64,000 nucleotides of DNA from Fibrobacter sp. UWB5 (GCF_002210295.1 NZ_MWQH01000011.1:1-64000), one strand, 5' to 3'. Counted from the stretch's first letter, positions 40,469 to 48,974 are shown. Notes: generated from the sequence alone by a model not told the origin. Translations and numbers: made by a program.

Positions 40469-42070
40469 CTAGTAAGACTTGGCCTTGTCAGCAGCTAGCT
40501 GATCCGGGTCGCAGTATTGTCCCTGTGCATCGGGAGTTCTGGAGCAGGCATCCGTGGTAATGAATTGTCCATCCCCTTTATAGTTGTCCCACTTGTCAGA
40601 GTAAAGGACATTGGTTTCAAGTTCCAGGCTGAGAGTCGTACGGTACTTATCCACCAAATACTGGGGGCATTCCACTTCTTCCCAAACAAAGGAAGGATTG
40701 TCCGCGGCCTCGAAGAATGTGGCAAGCCACTTGCAACCACGATTCAGGTGAGGCCATACAGTGGAGTCAAATACGGCCTCGCACTTTTCAATCACACATT
40801 CCTGGTATTGTTCCTTGGTCACTTGCCAGTAACCCAGTTTCTGCATGCAATAGCTCAAGACACCACCATTGTTGCTACCGAGGTCTTCCGGAGACTTGCC
40901 AATCTGCGTAGAGAGTGCGTTAAAGATACCAACACCACCACCAGGAACAAGCAGGTCGAACTGGGTGCTACTAGCATCAACATCATGACCGATATTGGAA
41001 GCCATGACGATCATATGCTTGCCCTTAAGTGCTAAGTGCGTGTCCTTTACATCCGGGCCACCATTTCCCATATTGCTGGTGCTGCCATCATACTGCAAGT
41101 GATAGCACTTACCGCAACCCTGGTTGCTGGGGCCAGCCACAAAGCCATAGGACAAAGTATCGTTCACCTTAATGGGAGCCATATCGGTACAAGTGAAGGA
41201 ACCGCCAGCGCCAACTTCACAGGAGCTGGGCACACCTTCCATGCCCCACCAATAACGCTCCAGGCCCTTGCTCAATGTGAACGTGGGAATTTCAACGTCA
41301 TGGATGTTGCAGTTCCTTACCGTGTAACCCGCAGCTGCATACGCGGCCTGACTGGAGGTATCCACATTATCCATCCAACTGCAGTGGGGCTTGCAGGAAT
41401 CCCAATAGCGAGAGTTCCATCCCTTTTGGGTCGTGCCTGCCGCCAGGAGGTTCTTATAAGATGCAACAGGATACTTCTTGATGTCTTCTTCGGGGTTGCC
41501 GCTCGGCTTGACAGGTTCCACGCTGCTGGAGCTGGTTTCTACAGGTTCGGTGCCTGCGCTAGAAGTCGGGTCGGTCGGATCCGTGACACCTGCAGAAGAT
41601 GTCGGATCCGTCGGATCGGTCGGGTCCGTAACGCCCGCAGAAGACGTCGGGTTCGTCGGATCGGTCGGGTCCGTGACGCCTGCAGAAGATGTCGGGTTTG
41701 TCGGATCGGTCGTCACAGACGAAGAACTAAACTTTTCGATGACGCCCGTTTGCGGGTCAACAGCCGCATTTGCCGGGCACATGGTAAGGTCGGCCAAGTT
41801 GACATTCTGCGCAAGAGGAGCGCCGTTCAAATCCATCACGATACCGGCATCAAAGTAGCCAATTGCATTGCCGGCAAGATCGGTCACGTTACCGTCGGCA
41901 TAAATGACCCAGTTGTTCAAAAGCCATGCATCGGCAGTTACGACAGCCTTCGCGCAGCCGTTATCGGCAATCGGGGTTGCAGGATTGCTCGAAGCGGAAT
42001 CGTCGCCGCAAGCGCAAATCATGGCGACCGCACCGGCCGCAATCATGGACTTGAATAATTTACGTTTCAT
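40469..42070 (-). CDS. GH45-like lipoprotein lacking the usual catalytic acid
   Basis: A 533-residue paralogue of the downstream GH45 protein with the same signal and lipobox (ICAC). The linker is an expanded TDPTNPTSSAGV tandem repeat (nucleotides about 41560-41710). The GH45 base region is kept (NSRYWDSCKPHCSWMD), as are CGKCYHLQYDG and VPGGGVGIFNALSTQ. The acid segment reads GCKWLATFFEAADNP, with Thr451 where the paralogue has Asp479. It may therefore be inactive (binding only), or use another residue. ATG 42070 has AGAGGAT upstream. Gap to the paralogue is 19 nt, so both are in one operon. Confidence 0.9.
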   Translation of the reverse strand: MKRKLFKSMIAAGAVAMICACGDDSASSNPATPIADNGCAKAVVTADAWLLNNWVIYADGNVTDLAGNAIGYFDAGIVMDLNGAPLAQNVNLADLTMCPANAAVDPQTGVIEKFSSSSVTTDPTNPTSSAGVTDPTDPTNPTSSAGVTDPTDPTDPTSSAGVTDPTDPTSSAGTEPVETSSSSVEPVKPSGNPEEDIKKYPVASYKNLLAAGTTQKGWNSRYWDSCKPHCSWMDNVDTSSQAAYAAAGYTVRNCNIHDVEIPTFTLSKGLERYWWGMEGVPSSCEVGAGGSFTCTDMAPIKVNDTLSYGFVAGPSNQGCGKCYHLQYDGSTSNMGNGGPDVKDTHLALKGKHMIVMASNIGHDVDASSTQFDLLVPGGGVGIFNALSTQIGKSPEDLGSNNGGVLSYCMQKLGYWQVTKEQYQECVIEKCEAVFDSTVWPHLNRGCKWLATFFEAADNPSFVWEEVECPQYLVDKYRTTLSLELETNVLYSDKWDNYKGDGQFITTDACSRTPDAQGQYCDPDQLAADKAKSY

Positions 42071-42170
42071 ACATCCTCTTATTGTTTTTCAATTCTAAAA
42101 ATAAATTCTGTTGCCCGATTTTCAAAGCAAAATCAAATTACTAAATCATTATATGTTCCCGAAATGTGCA

Positions 42171-42221
42171 CAAAGCCCCGAAATATGAGAACTGCGTCAC
42201 GCAAAATTACTCGGGGCTTTG
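42171..42221. terminator. Long-loop inverted repeat upstream of the GH45 operon
   Basis: CAAAGCCCCGA (42171-42181) pairs with TCGGGGCTTTG near 42211-42221 over a loop of about 29 nt. It may be a terminator or dispersed element; no gene lies between 42071 and 42330. Confidence 0.45.
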
Positions 42222-42279
42222 ACGACTATTCCGAGCAGGTTGTATTTTAACCTGCCCTTCATAGTCGCATACCGCAAAA

Positions 42280-42309
42280 AAAAGACTTGCAGCGAATGCA
42301 AGCCTTTTA
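42280..42309 (-). terminator. Intrinsic terminator after purM
   Basis: On the minus strand: AAGGCTTGCA, loop TTCGC, TGCAAGTCTT followed by a run of eight T (plus-strand A run ending near 42290). It lies about 22 nt after the purM stop. Confidence 0.85.
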
Positions 42310-42330
42310 AATTCTCTTGTTACGAGAGGA

Positions 42331-43356
42331 TTAGTCGCGGAACTTCACCTGCTTGGTGCCCTTCACGACTTCGCCGATCTGCACCCACTTTTCGCCCTTG
42401 GCTTCAAGGTGAGCGGTGACTTCGGCCTTGTCAGCCGGGTCGATGAAGATGAGCATGCCCATACCCATGTTGAAGGTAGAGTACATTTCGTCCTTTTCGA
42501 CAGAGCCGGCCTGCTGGATGAGCTTGAAGATCATCGGAGGATCCCACGTGGTGCGGTCGATAATCACGTCGACATCGTCCGGCAAGATACGCGGAATGTT
42601 GCCCTGGTAGCCAGAACCCGTGATGTGTGCGAGGCCCTGAATAATCTTCTTGTTGCAAAGATCGATGAGGCTCGGATAGTAGCTGCGGTGCGGCACGGCG
42701 AGAGCTTCGCCGATGGACTTGTCCATGCCGTCGACCATGGTGTCGACCTTGTAGCCGGCCACGTCGAAGAGCACCTTACGGGCCAAGGAATAACCATTGG
42801 TATGAAGACCGGTAGAAGGCAGACCGAGAATGATGGTACCCGGCTTGATCTTCTTGCCATCGATGATGTTTTCGCGTTCCACGACACCCACGATGGTGCC
42901 GGAAATATCGTAGTCGCCCGGACCGTAGAAGCCCGGCATTTCAGCAGTTTCACCGCCGATCAACACGAGGTCGTTTTCGCGACAAGCCTTGGCCATACCG
43001 GCAACGAGCTTGTCCATGACACCCGGTTCCAAACGGCCGGTAGCCACGTAGTCCAAGAAGAACAGCGGACGTGCGCCCTGCACCAGAATGTCGTCGCAGC
43101 AGTGGTTCACGATATCCTGACCCGGAAGTTCGTGCGTACCCATTTCGATGTCGACCTTGAGCTTGGTGCCCACGCCGTCCACGGAGCTCACGAGCACGGG
43201 ATCCTTCATGCCGAGGTGGTTCAGCGTAAAGAGGCCGCCGAAGTTACCCACGTCGCCCAAAACGCCCTGGTTGAATGTAGTACGTACGGATTTCTTGACA
43301 CCGACCATTGCTTCGTCGGCACGTGCCAAGGACACTCCTGCGTCTGCGTAGTTCAT
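42331..43356 (-). CDS. purM: Phosphoribosylformylglycinamidine cyclo-ligase (AIR synthase)
   Basis: A 341-residue cytoplasmic enzyme closing the imidazole ring (FGAM plus ATP to AIR) in purine synthesis. Typical PurM sequence runs from MNYADAGVSLARADE through DPVLVSSVDGVGTKLKVDIEMG, HCCDDILVQGARPLFFLDY, IGGETAEMPGFYGPGDYD, GLPSTGLHTNGYSLAR and GNIPRILPDDVDVII. The length matches the family. No other pur gene is adjacent; the cNMP-binding gene lies 36 nt upstream on the same strand and may be cotranscribed. Confidence 0.97.
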   Translation of the reverse strand: MNYADAGVSLARADEAMVGVKKSVRTTFNQGVLGDVGNFGGLFTLNHLGMKDPVLVSSVDGVGTKLKVDIEMGTHELPGQDIVNHCCDDILVQGARPLFFLDYVATGRLEPGVMDKLVAGMAKACRENDLVLIGGETAEMPGFYGPGDYDISGTIVGVVERENIIDGKKIKPGTIILGLPSTGLHTNGYSLARKVLFDVAGYKVDTMVDGMDKSIGEALAVPHRSYYPSLIDLCNKKIIQGLAHITGSGYQGNIPRILPDDVDVIIDRTTWDPPMIFKLIQQAGSVEKDEMYSTFNMGMGMLIFIDPADKAEVTAHLEAKGEKWVQIGEVVKGTKQVKFRD

Positions 43357-43392
43357 CTTTTATCCTTTGCCCTAGCGGGCATCTTTTCGCCC

Positions 43393-44190
43393 TTAACGGG
43401 CATTTTGTTTTTCATCAATATTTCTGAGCGCATCCAGAATCAGGCTCGTGGTGTCGGACATCTGGTTGATGTTCACGATGTCAGGCATCAGGTGGGTGTC
43501 GAGCTTGAACAACGTCTCGTCGCCCCAGGAGAGCATTTTTTCGAGAGCGTCTGGGCCTGCCAGTTTGCCACACTTGGCACAGCAGATTCGGCCGTCCTGG
43601 AATGCGATAAAGCCCTTTTCGCCATTGCATTCGAACATGACCGTTCCCGTAACGCGGCTCTTTTCCAGAGTTTGCGCAAAATCGATAAAGGGGAGCACCT
43701 TTGCAGAAGCAAGGAGCGAAAGTCTTTCGAATTCGTCGAATGCCTTGTTCTTTGCACGCAGGCGGTCGGCGACCACCTTGTAAAGGTACACCATGATGTT
43801 CGGGTTCTTGTCCAAAAACTTCACGAACTCGTCGCTGGGAATATGGAGCACCGTAGCGCCATCTTCGCCTGCAACCACCGTATTGCTCGTGGGTTCGTTA
43901 CAAATGATGGACATTTCGCCAAAGCACGCGCCCATTTCGAGCTGGGCAAGCGTATTGTAGTGGCCGTCGGCCAAAAGTTCGCCACAAATAAAAGCGCGAC
44001 CGCTCTGCAACACGCAGAACGAATCCCCGACCGAACCACCGTTGATAATGATTTCCCCCGGCTCGTACTCGCGGATCTGCGCATTCAAGAGCAAATAGTC
44101 TGCACAGTCCCTGGGCACCTGCTGCAAAAAAGGTGTCCCAAGTTCATAGTTGGCTGCAATCCAGTCACCAATACCAGTATGAGTCTTCAT
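43393..44190 (-). CDS. Cyclic-nucleotide-binding domain protein with DUF4388 domain
   Basis: A 265-residue cytoplasmic regulatory protein. Residues about 20-145 form a CRP-like cNMP-binding barrel (IREYEPGEIIINGGSVGDSFCVLQSGRAFI ... FGEMSIICNEPTSNTVVA). The phosphate-binding cassette FGEMSI-x-x-x-E-x-TS lacks the usual Arg, so ligand binding is uncertain. Residues about 165-245 are DUF4388-like (TGTVMFECNGEKGFIAFQDGRICCAKCGKLAGPDALEKMLSWGDETLF). No HTH follows, so it is not a classical CRP regulator. Its 5' end is 3 nt from the stop of the upstream binding-protein gene. Confidence 0.85.
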   Translation of the reverse strand: MKTHTGIGDWIAANYELGTPFLQQVPRDCADYLLLNAQIREYEPGEIIINGGSVGDSFCVLQSGRAFICGELLADGHYNTLAQLEMGACFGEMSIICNEPTSNTVVAGEDGATVLHIPSDEFVKFLDKNPNIMVYLYKVVADRLRAKNKAFDEFERLSLLASAKVLPFIDFAQTLEKSRVTGTVMFECNGEKGFIAFQDGRICCAKCGKLAGPDALEKMLSWGDETLFKLDTHLMPDIVNINQMSDTTSLILDALRNIDEKQNAR

Positions 44191-44193
44191 GGT

Positions 44194-45381
44194 CTAAAAG
44201 ATAAAAATATTATGGTACCAGTCAAAACCCTTTCGGGTAGAATCAGCCCCATTTGTAGAGTTTTGTATACATAGACGCAAATTCGTAAGAATTTCGGCAG
44301 GGTACGCGACTGCAGACTCGAAGAAATCGTTCCCGCCGCCGGCGCCCTTGACCGCGTCGTTCTGGTACACGCGTTTTTCCTTGAACGCCTTGATGAACTT
44401 GACGCGGGGTTCGGCCATCAGCAAGTCATCAACAGTCGCGAACATTCCCGGATTCACCCACACGTCGGCGCTGTCCGCCACCTGCAAGATTTCCTCGAGG
44501 CTGAACTGCAGATCTTGATTCGTGTCCGCGGCCCACAGGTAGCAACCGCCCGCATCCTTGATGAGACGCGCAGTAAAGCTGTTGCCGCCCGGCGCATGCC
44601 ATACGCCGCCGTAGCTCATACCTACAAGAACGCGAGGGCAAGAATTAGTTGGCAGATGGTAGTCGGCAGCTGGCAGAGAATCAGCAACGTCATTGCGAAC
44701 ATCGCGAAGCAATCCATCTCTGACGTCTAAATAATCTTTCTTACTTTGTTCAAAAATCGAATCCGCAAGCGCCTCGACACCGAACAGGCGCCCGAACAGC
44801 TTGATCCACTCGGCCTTCGCGAGCGGGCTCCGTTCCTGCCATTCCGACGTAAGCATCAGCGAAAGCCCGATGGCGCCAATGCGCTCGTAGTCGTCCATGC
44901 CGCCGCCAGTCGCAAAGTCGAACACCAGGTCGGGCTTTGTCGCCATCAGCTTCTCGAGCGAAAGCGTAGGCCCGTTACCGACCTCGGCCACTTCGCCCGC
45001 GGCGACGCGCGCATAAAGAACGCTATCGACCAGGTAGCGCCCCTCGCCCACCGCCACGATGCGGTCGCGCAGCCCGAGGCGCAGCATGTAGCCCACCTGC
45101 GACGACGAAAGCGCCACCACGCGCTTAAGCGGCTCGCCCAGCTTGAATCGCTTGATCAAGGTATCGCGGCCCACGATCGAGCGGATTTCGGCGTAATCTT
45201 CGCCGCAAAGCTTGCCGATTTTCAGGTTTTCGCTAAATTCCAGCGACGGAAGTTCGCCACAATCGGCCGTTTTCCCGCCGCCTTCGGCCTCGTTTTTGCA
45301 GCCCGACAGCCCAAAGGCCGAAAATGCCATAAAAAGCCCGAAGGCAGCGCTTGCGACCATTTTTCCACAAAAATTCAACAT
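44194..45381 (-). CDS. ABC-type metal/cobalamin substrate-binding lipoprotein (BtuF/FepB-like)
   Basis: A 395-residue lipoprotein (lipobox LSGC, Cys28; ATG 45381 with GGAG upstream). It has the two-lobed helical-backbone binding fold: RVVALSSSQVGYMLRLGLRDRIVAVGEG, LSLEKLMATKPDLVFDF, VLVGMSYGGVWHAPGGNSFTARLIKDAGG and ADVWVNPGMFATVDDL. Family members capture iron-siderophore, haem or cobalamin; the ligand is unknown. Part of the middle (codons from about 44655-44730) is encoded by a REP-like dispersed sequence inserted in frame (RDGLLRDVRNDVADS). No permease gene is adjacent. Confidence 0.85.
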   Translation of the reverse strand: MLNFCGKMVASAAFGLFMAFSAFGLSGCKNEAEGGGKTADCGELPSLEFSENLKIGKLCGEDYAEIRSIVGRDTLIKRFKLGEPLKRVVALSSSQVGYMLRLGLRDRIVAVGEGRYLVDSVLYARVAAGEVAEVGNGPTLSLEKLMATKPDLVFDFATGGGMDDYERIGAIGLSLMLTSEWQERSPLAKAEWIKLFGRLFGVEALADSIFEQSKKDYLDVRDGLLRDVRNDVADSLPAADYHLPTNSCPRVLVGMSYGGVWHAPGGNSFTARLIKDAGGCYLWAADTNQDLQFSLEEILQVADSADVWVNPGMFATVDDLLMAEPRVKFIKAFKEKRVYQNDAVKGAGGGNDFFESAVAYPAEILTNLRLCIQNSTNGADSTRKGFDWYHNIFIF

Positions 45382-45498
45382 CCTAGCTCCTAAAAAAGCA
45401 CGTAAATCGTTGATTTTTAACGTCTTATGAAAATTTCCGATGCAATTTTCCTAAACATAATGTATTTTATAGCCTAGATATTAGCAATGGAATCTTTT

Positions 45499-46416
45499 AT
45501 GAAAACAAAGATAGCCTCTTTTTTGAGCATTGTTGCTCTCAGCTTGCTCACCCTCGCAACCGGCTCGTTTGCCGAAGAAGAAGAAGGGTTTTACGAAAAG
45601 GACCACGTCCGTGGGTTCATTTCTATTGGCGCCGACTACCGCGGCATGCGCAAGGAATTCCAGCGCTACGTGAACAATACGGCCTTCCAGAACTTCGGTC
45701 ACCGCGTCAAGTACGCCGTCCCCGATAGCACAGGCAATGTCGATACAGTCCAAACGACTTCGTACGGCGCATTCAGATACGACAAGTTCGATGACTGGTA
45801 CCTGGGACTCCACGTAAACGTAGGTGCCCAGTACAAGCAGTTCATGACCTGGATCGACTTCAACTTCATGCCCTCCCAGGTGTCCGAACGCAAGGCCGAC
45901 TGGTATACCGCAGATATTCCCGCAACCGCACTGCCCGAAGGTTCATACGCCGTCACAGACGATTATTTCCCGCTTTACGACGTCGAATGGTTCGCTTACG
46001 GCGCCGACTGGATGTTCGCATGGAAGCTCTTCGGCGAAAATGCGCCGATCAACCTGATTCCGGCAATCGGCTTCGGTTTCAACCTCATCAACTTCCACTT
46101 CGCCTCCCACTTCGACCATTACGAAAAGGGCAACGAAGACCACGTGGAAACCGTCCGCGACCGTTTCTACAGCACGTTCGCAACGACGGTCAACTCCGAA
46201 CTTGAACTCCGCATCGAACTCGGTCGTTTGGCTCTGGGCGGCTACATCGGTTACCGTTTCATCCGCTATAACGACCTCGACGTCGAAGGCTTTACCATTC
46301 AGTACGGCGCAGTCCCGAACGGCACGGACAACGTCGGCGATACCTACTACCTCGGTCTTCGCCTGACGTGGTACTTCCTTTCTCAATGGGAAAAGAAACA
46401 AGCGGATAAATTGTAA
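45499..46416 (+). CDS. Outer-membrane beta-barrel-like protein
   Basis: A 305-residue exported protein (start ATG 45499; ATG 45487 would add four residues). The signal peptide runs to SFA before an acidic EEEEG. The mature chain shows alternating aromatic strands (HVRGFISIGADYRGM, FDDWYLGLHVNVGAQYKQFMTWIDFNFMP, LGGYIGYRFIRYNDLDVEGFTI, YYLGLRLTWYFLSQW) consistent with a barrel of about 10-12 strands. Family not recognised. It forms a single-gene transcript ending at a strong terminator. Confidence 0.8.
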   Translation: MKTKIASFLSIVALSLLTLATGSFAEEEEGFYEKDHVRGFISIGADYRGMRKEFQRYVNNTAFQNFGHRVKYAVPDSTGNVDTVQTTSYGAFRYDKFDDWYLGLHVNVGAQYKQFMTWIDFNFMPSQVSERKADWYTADIPATALPEGSYAVTDDYFPLYDVEWFAYGADWMFAWKLFGENAPINLIPAIGFGFNLINFHFASHFDHYEKGNEDHVETVRDRFYSTFATTVNSELELRIELGRLALGGYIGYRFIRYNDLDVEGFTIQYGAVPNGTDNVGDTYYLGLRLTWYFLSQWEKKQADKL

Positions 46417-46437
46417 TAAAGGCTTTTTGCTAAAATC

Positions 46438-46462
46438 GCCCCGCACAAAGCGGGGCTTTTTT
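46438..46462 (+). terminator. Intrinsic terminator after the barrel gene
   Basis: GCCCCGC (46438-46444), loop ACAAA, GCGGGGC (46450-46456), six T. Confidence 0.92.
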
Positions 46463-46466
46463 GTAT

Positions 46467-47165
46467 TTAATTAAGGCGGCGAGGCGCGTGAGGATCGCGC
46501 CCCACCGCCACCTTCGGTCGAGGATTACGCCCTTTGCTGAACGCGTGCTCGCGCTTGAAGAAAAACCCGCAGGGGGCATCGCCGTTCGGATTGGAATCCA
46601 GAATTTTTTCCATGGCCACGTAATGGGCGCAGGTGCGCCTCAAGCACGAATCCGTTTTCCAGCGGACCATGTATTTCGCCTTCGGGTAAATGAATTCCCA
46701 ACCCAGCACCAGTGTAGGAACCCCAAGCAACCGCAACCTGTCGGGGAGTGGCGCGTACTCGCCCTGTGTAGATAAAAGCACCACGGCATCGAGCTTGCGG
46801 TACATGGCAAACAGCAGCGCATCTTCCATGAGCAACATGTTCGGGCCCACGCAACCGCTCTCCGCGGGGTTATTAAAATGCACGCTGTAACCGGCATCCA
46901 TCAAGGTCTGCTCCAGCCTGAACACGCCCTCACGGTCGCGCGCGAACACATGCGGGTCGCGGTACGGGTGGTAATAGTGCGACTCCATTTGCAACTCGCG
47001 GTACTTGCCGCCCTCGAAGTAGCGTATCGCCTGCGATTCGACCCAGAGCCTTAAACTCCTGAAGTCCAGGCTCGAATGGAAACGGTGAACGTTGCGGTAA
47101 TAATCGTTCACCTTTTTCAGGGTAAAGCCATCCAGGAAAAATCCTATGCGGAGCGGTTGCGGCAT
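46467..47165 (-). CDS. NYN (PIN-like) domain protein with variant active site
   Basis: A 232-residue protein with a LabA/NYN-like fold. The first strand with acidic residue is RIGFFLDGFTLKKVNDYY (Asp12). Later come MLLMEDALLFAMYRKLDAVVLLSTQGEYAPLPDRLRLLGVPTLVLG and a C-terminal strand. In canonical NYN ribonucleases the second strand ends SGDGDF; here it is STQGEY, and the usual KGVD motif is CVGPNM. Metal-dependent RNase activity is therefore doubtful. The C-terminus is basic (RPKVAVGRDPHAPRRLN). ATG 47165 has AGGT upstream only. Function inferred from fold. Confidence 0.75.
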   Translation of the reverse strand: MPQPLRIGFFLDGFTLKKVNDYYRNVHRFHSSLDFRSLRLWVESQAIRYFEGGKYRELQMESHYYHPYRDPHVFARDREGVFRLEQTLMDAGYSVHFNNPAESGCVGPNMLLMEDALLFAMYRKLDAVVLLSTQGEYAPLPDRLRLLGVPTLVLGWEFIYPKAKYMVRWKTDSCLRRTCAHYVAMEKILDSNPNGDAPCGFFFKREHAFSKGRNPRPKVAVGRDPHAPRRLN

Positions 47166-47297
47166 AATACCTCCATAAAAGACGTGCCTCTTACTAACAC
47201 GCTTTTTTTGGGGTACCTAATACCAATTTCAGATGTTAAATTTTCTATACAAACTATCGCGTGGCATTTTGCGCGATACACTTGCGTCGACACAACC

Positions 47298-48242
47298 TTA
47301 GAGCAATTTACGCTTCTTCAGATCGTCCATGAGCGAGCCCGGCATCCAGTCCTTGAGTTCCTTGAACTTCGGGTCGTCCAACGTCTTGCGCCAGGCTTCG
47401 GCTTTTTCCTTGTCGCCCTTGTCGCTGTAGATGCGAATCAAATTCAACGCCGAGCACCAGTAGCGAATGCTCTTGCCCGTGCGCTTCAGATAGTCGGCGG
47501 CGCTGCGCTCGTAAATGCCCGCGGCCTCGTCATATTTCTTGAGGCGGTAAAGCATGTCGGCCTTGATCTGCAGCATGACGGGGTGATTCGGCGCGCGCTT
47601 GAGCCCGCGTTCGGCAAGACTCAGGCCCGTCGAAAAGTCTTCCTTGTCGTAATGCATCCAGATGAGCGGCGTCAGGAACAGCGGCCAAAAGCGCTCGGAC
47701 TTTTGCGAGGCGCTGTCGAGAGTGGCCAAATAAAGATCGCGGTTGTCCGACTTGAAGGGCACCCAGCTAAAGCTCTTGTCAATGTAATAGGCGTAAATGG
47801 CAAAGAAGGCGCGAGCTTCGAGTTCCTTGGAATCTTCGAATGCCTTAGCCGCAGAGCGCGTGGTCATTGCCCCTTTGACCGAATGCCCCGTCTCGCCCTG
47901 CACGAAACCCATCTCAAAACGGCGCAAGGCATCCCAGAGGCCAGCGGTCTTGCAGCTTTCCAAATACTTGCCCGCCTTCTGGAGAGCGGCCGTGTCGCCC
48001 TTGTCGTCGTAAATGCTGATGCGCACGATGTTTTCGAGCACGCAGCCCGCGCCCTCGTTTTCGGCACGCAGCTTCTTGGCAAGCTCCAGGGCATCGCCAT
48101 AGCGCAGCGTCATGGTCGCCGAAGTCGCCTTGGACCAGAGTTCCGCCTGTCCCTGGGGGAGCGAAAGCGTCAAAGGTTCCTCCGCAAAACAAAAGGCAGC
48201 CAGTGCAAAAAGGGCACAAAATATCGTCTTCAAGAATCGCAT
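47298..48242 (-). CDS. Exported TPR-like protein
   Basis: A 314-residue exported helical-repeat protein. Start ATG 48242 (MRFLKTIF) gives a signal peptide ending at CFA; an in-frame extension to 48284 has no signal. The mature part shows TPR-like helix pairs (YGDALELAKKLRAEN, FSTGLSLAERGLKRAPNHPVMLQIKADMLYRLKKYDEAAGIYERSAADYLK, DKGDKEKAEAWRKTL). Probably a periplasmic scaffold or assembly factor; partner unknown. Its 5' end faces the DnaA-box-rich gap. Confidence 0.8.
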   Translation of the reverse strand: MRFLKTIFCALFALAAFCFAEEPLTLSLPQGQAELWSKATSATMTLRYGDALELAKKLRAENEGAGCVLENIVRISIYDDKGDTAALQKAGKYLESCKTAGLWDALRRFEMGFVQGETGHSVKGAMTTRSAAKAFEDSKELEARAFFAIYAYYIDKSFSWVPFKSDNRDLYLATLDSASQKSERFWPLFLTPLIWMHYDKEDFSTGLSLAERGLKRAPNHPVMLQIKADMLYRLKKYDEAAGIYERSAADYLKRTGKSIRYWCSALNLIRIYSDKGDKEKAEAWRKTLDDPKFKELKDWMPGSLMDDLKKRKLL

Positions 48243-48700
48243 CGGTGCAAATTTAGAAAATATGGCAACCCATGAACCGCCCAAAATGTGTTGATAAACT
48301 ATTGATAAAAAACACTAATTCACGATTTATCCACAAGGAAAAATCAGTTTTCGGCGAATTCCCAAAACTTATTTTCCTTATTTTTTATTCCAAATTGGAA
48401 TATGTCGAAAAGGGGCAATCCCGAGGGTCAAAGGGGATCAAAACGGGCAATCTAACCTGTTGATAGGCAACGATTTAGATTTTGACATTTTGGACAAAAG
48501 TGCTTTTTTCAAGCGAATTTGGGCAAATTTAAGAAAATGTTTCTTAAACCTTACACGCTTTTTTGGTATTGCCTGGGCACGAAAAATTATCTATAACTGG
48601 TATAGAAGTTCAACAAGTTATCAACATATAAACAACAATCTGTTATGTAAAACCTTAATATTCAGGAATCCAAAAAGGAATAACACGCGACGGAGGTCTT
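48243..48700. other. AT-rich 458-bp gap with DnaA-box-like cluster (oriC candidate)
   Basis: No credible gene; two plus-strand ORFs here lack coding character. One perfect DnaA box TTATCCACA lies at 48327-48335. One-mismatch boxes TTATCAACA lie at 48618-48626 and, inverted, at 48289-48297. A two-mismatch form, inverted, is at 48458-48466. TTATCTATA is at 48587. AT-rich runs lie between. The flanking genes are not the usual dnaA, dnaN, gidA or rpmH, so an origin role is only a candidate; binding-site clusters such as datA-like titration sites are an alternative. Confidence 0.4.
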
Positions 48701-48916
48701 ATGAAACTTTTCCATAAAACATCTGCATTGTCATTCTACATGATCCACTCCGGCTTCAGGGCATTCAAGGCCCGCGTCAAGGAAGAACTCGACGCTGCCG
48801 GCGGCGGGAACCTGGACGACCTCCTGGACGACGACAGCCTGCATGCCTATTACCGCAACGGGGACTCCCCGGACTACGTGGCGGCATCACTTTGCCCCAC
48901 CTGTGAAGACGACTGA
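48701..48916 (+). CDS. Small hypothetical protein with acidic C-terminal half
   Basis: A 71-residue protein with ATG 48701 preceded by CGGAGG (7-nt spacing), a strong ribosome binding site. The N-terminal half is basic and aromatic (MKLFHKTSALSFYMIHSGFRAFKARVKEEL). The C-terminal half is acidic (DDLLDDDSLHAYYRNGDSPDY) and ends with CPTCEDD, a CxxC pair. No family recognised. A strong terminator follows, so it is a single-gene unit next to the DnaA-box-rich gap. Confidence 0.7.
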   Translation: MKLFHKTSALSFYMIHSGFRAFKARVKEELDAAGGGNLDDLLDDDSLHAYYRNGDSPDYVAASLCPTCEDD

Positions 48917-48937
48917 ATTTCTCTCCCTCCTAGAAAC

Positions 48938-48974
48938 AAAAATTCCCGTAGCGCGCCGCTGCGGGAATTTTTTG
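48938..48974. terminator. Bidirectional intrinsic terminator
   Basis: AATTCCCG (48941-48948) pairs with CGGGAATT (48962-48969) with inner AGCG/CGCT pairing; A-run left, T-run right. It serves the small gene at 48701 and possibly the leftward gene ending at 49012. Confidence 0.88.

Noticed and set aside
38776-40560. 594-codon plus-strand ORF opposite the first GH45 gene
   Set aside because: It is an antisense shadow: no signal, no domain, His/Arg/Val-biased composition, and the minus-strand GH45 reading has clear catalytic motifs, a lipobox and a terminator.
42409-44274. 621-codon plus-strand ORF opposite purM and the cNMP-binding gene
   Set aside because: Runs antisense across two recognisable genes and the spacer; codon-bias shadow.
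48272-48717. Two overlapping ORFs in the DnaA-box-rich gap
   Set aside because: Composition is that of AT-rich spacer, no ribosome binding sites, no conserved pattern.
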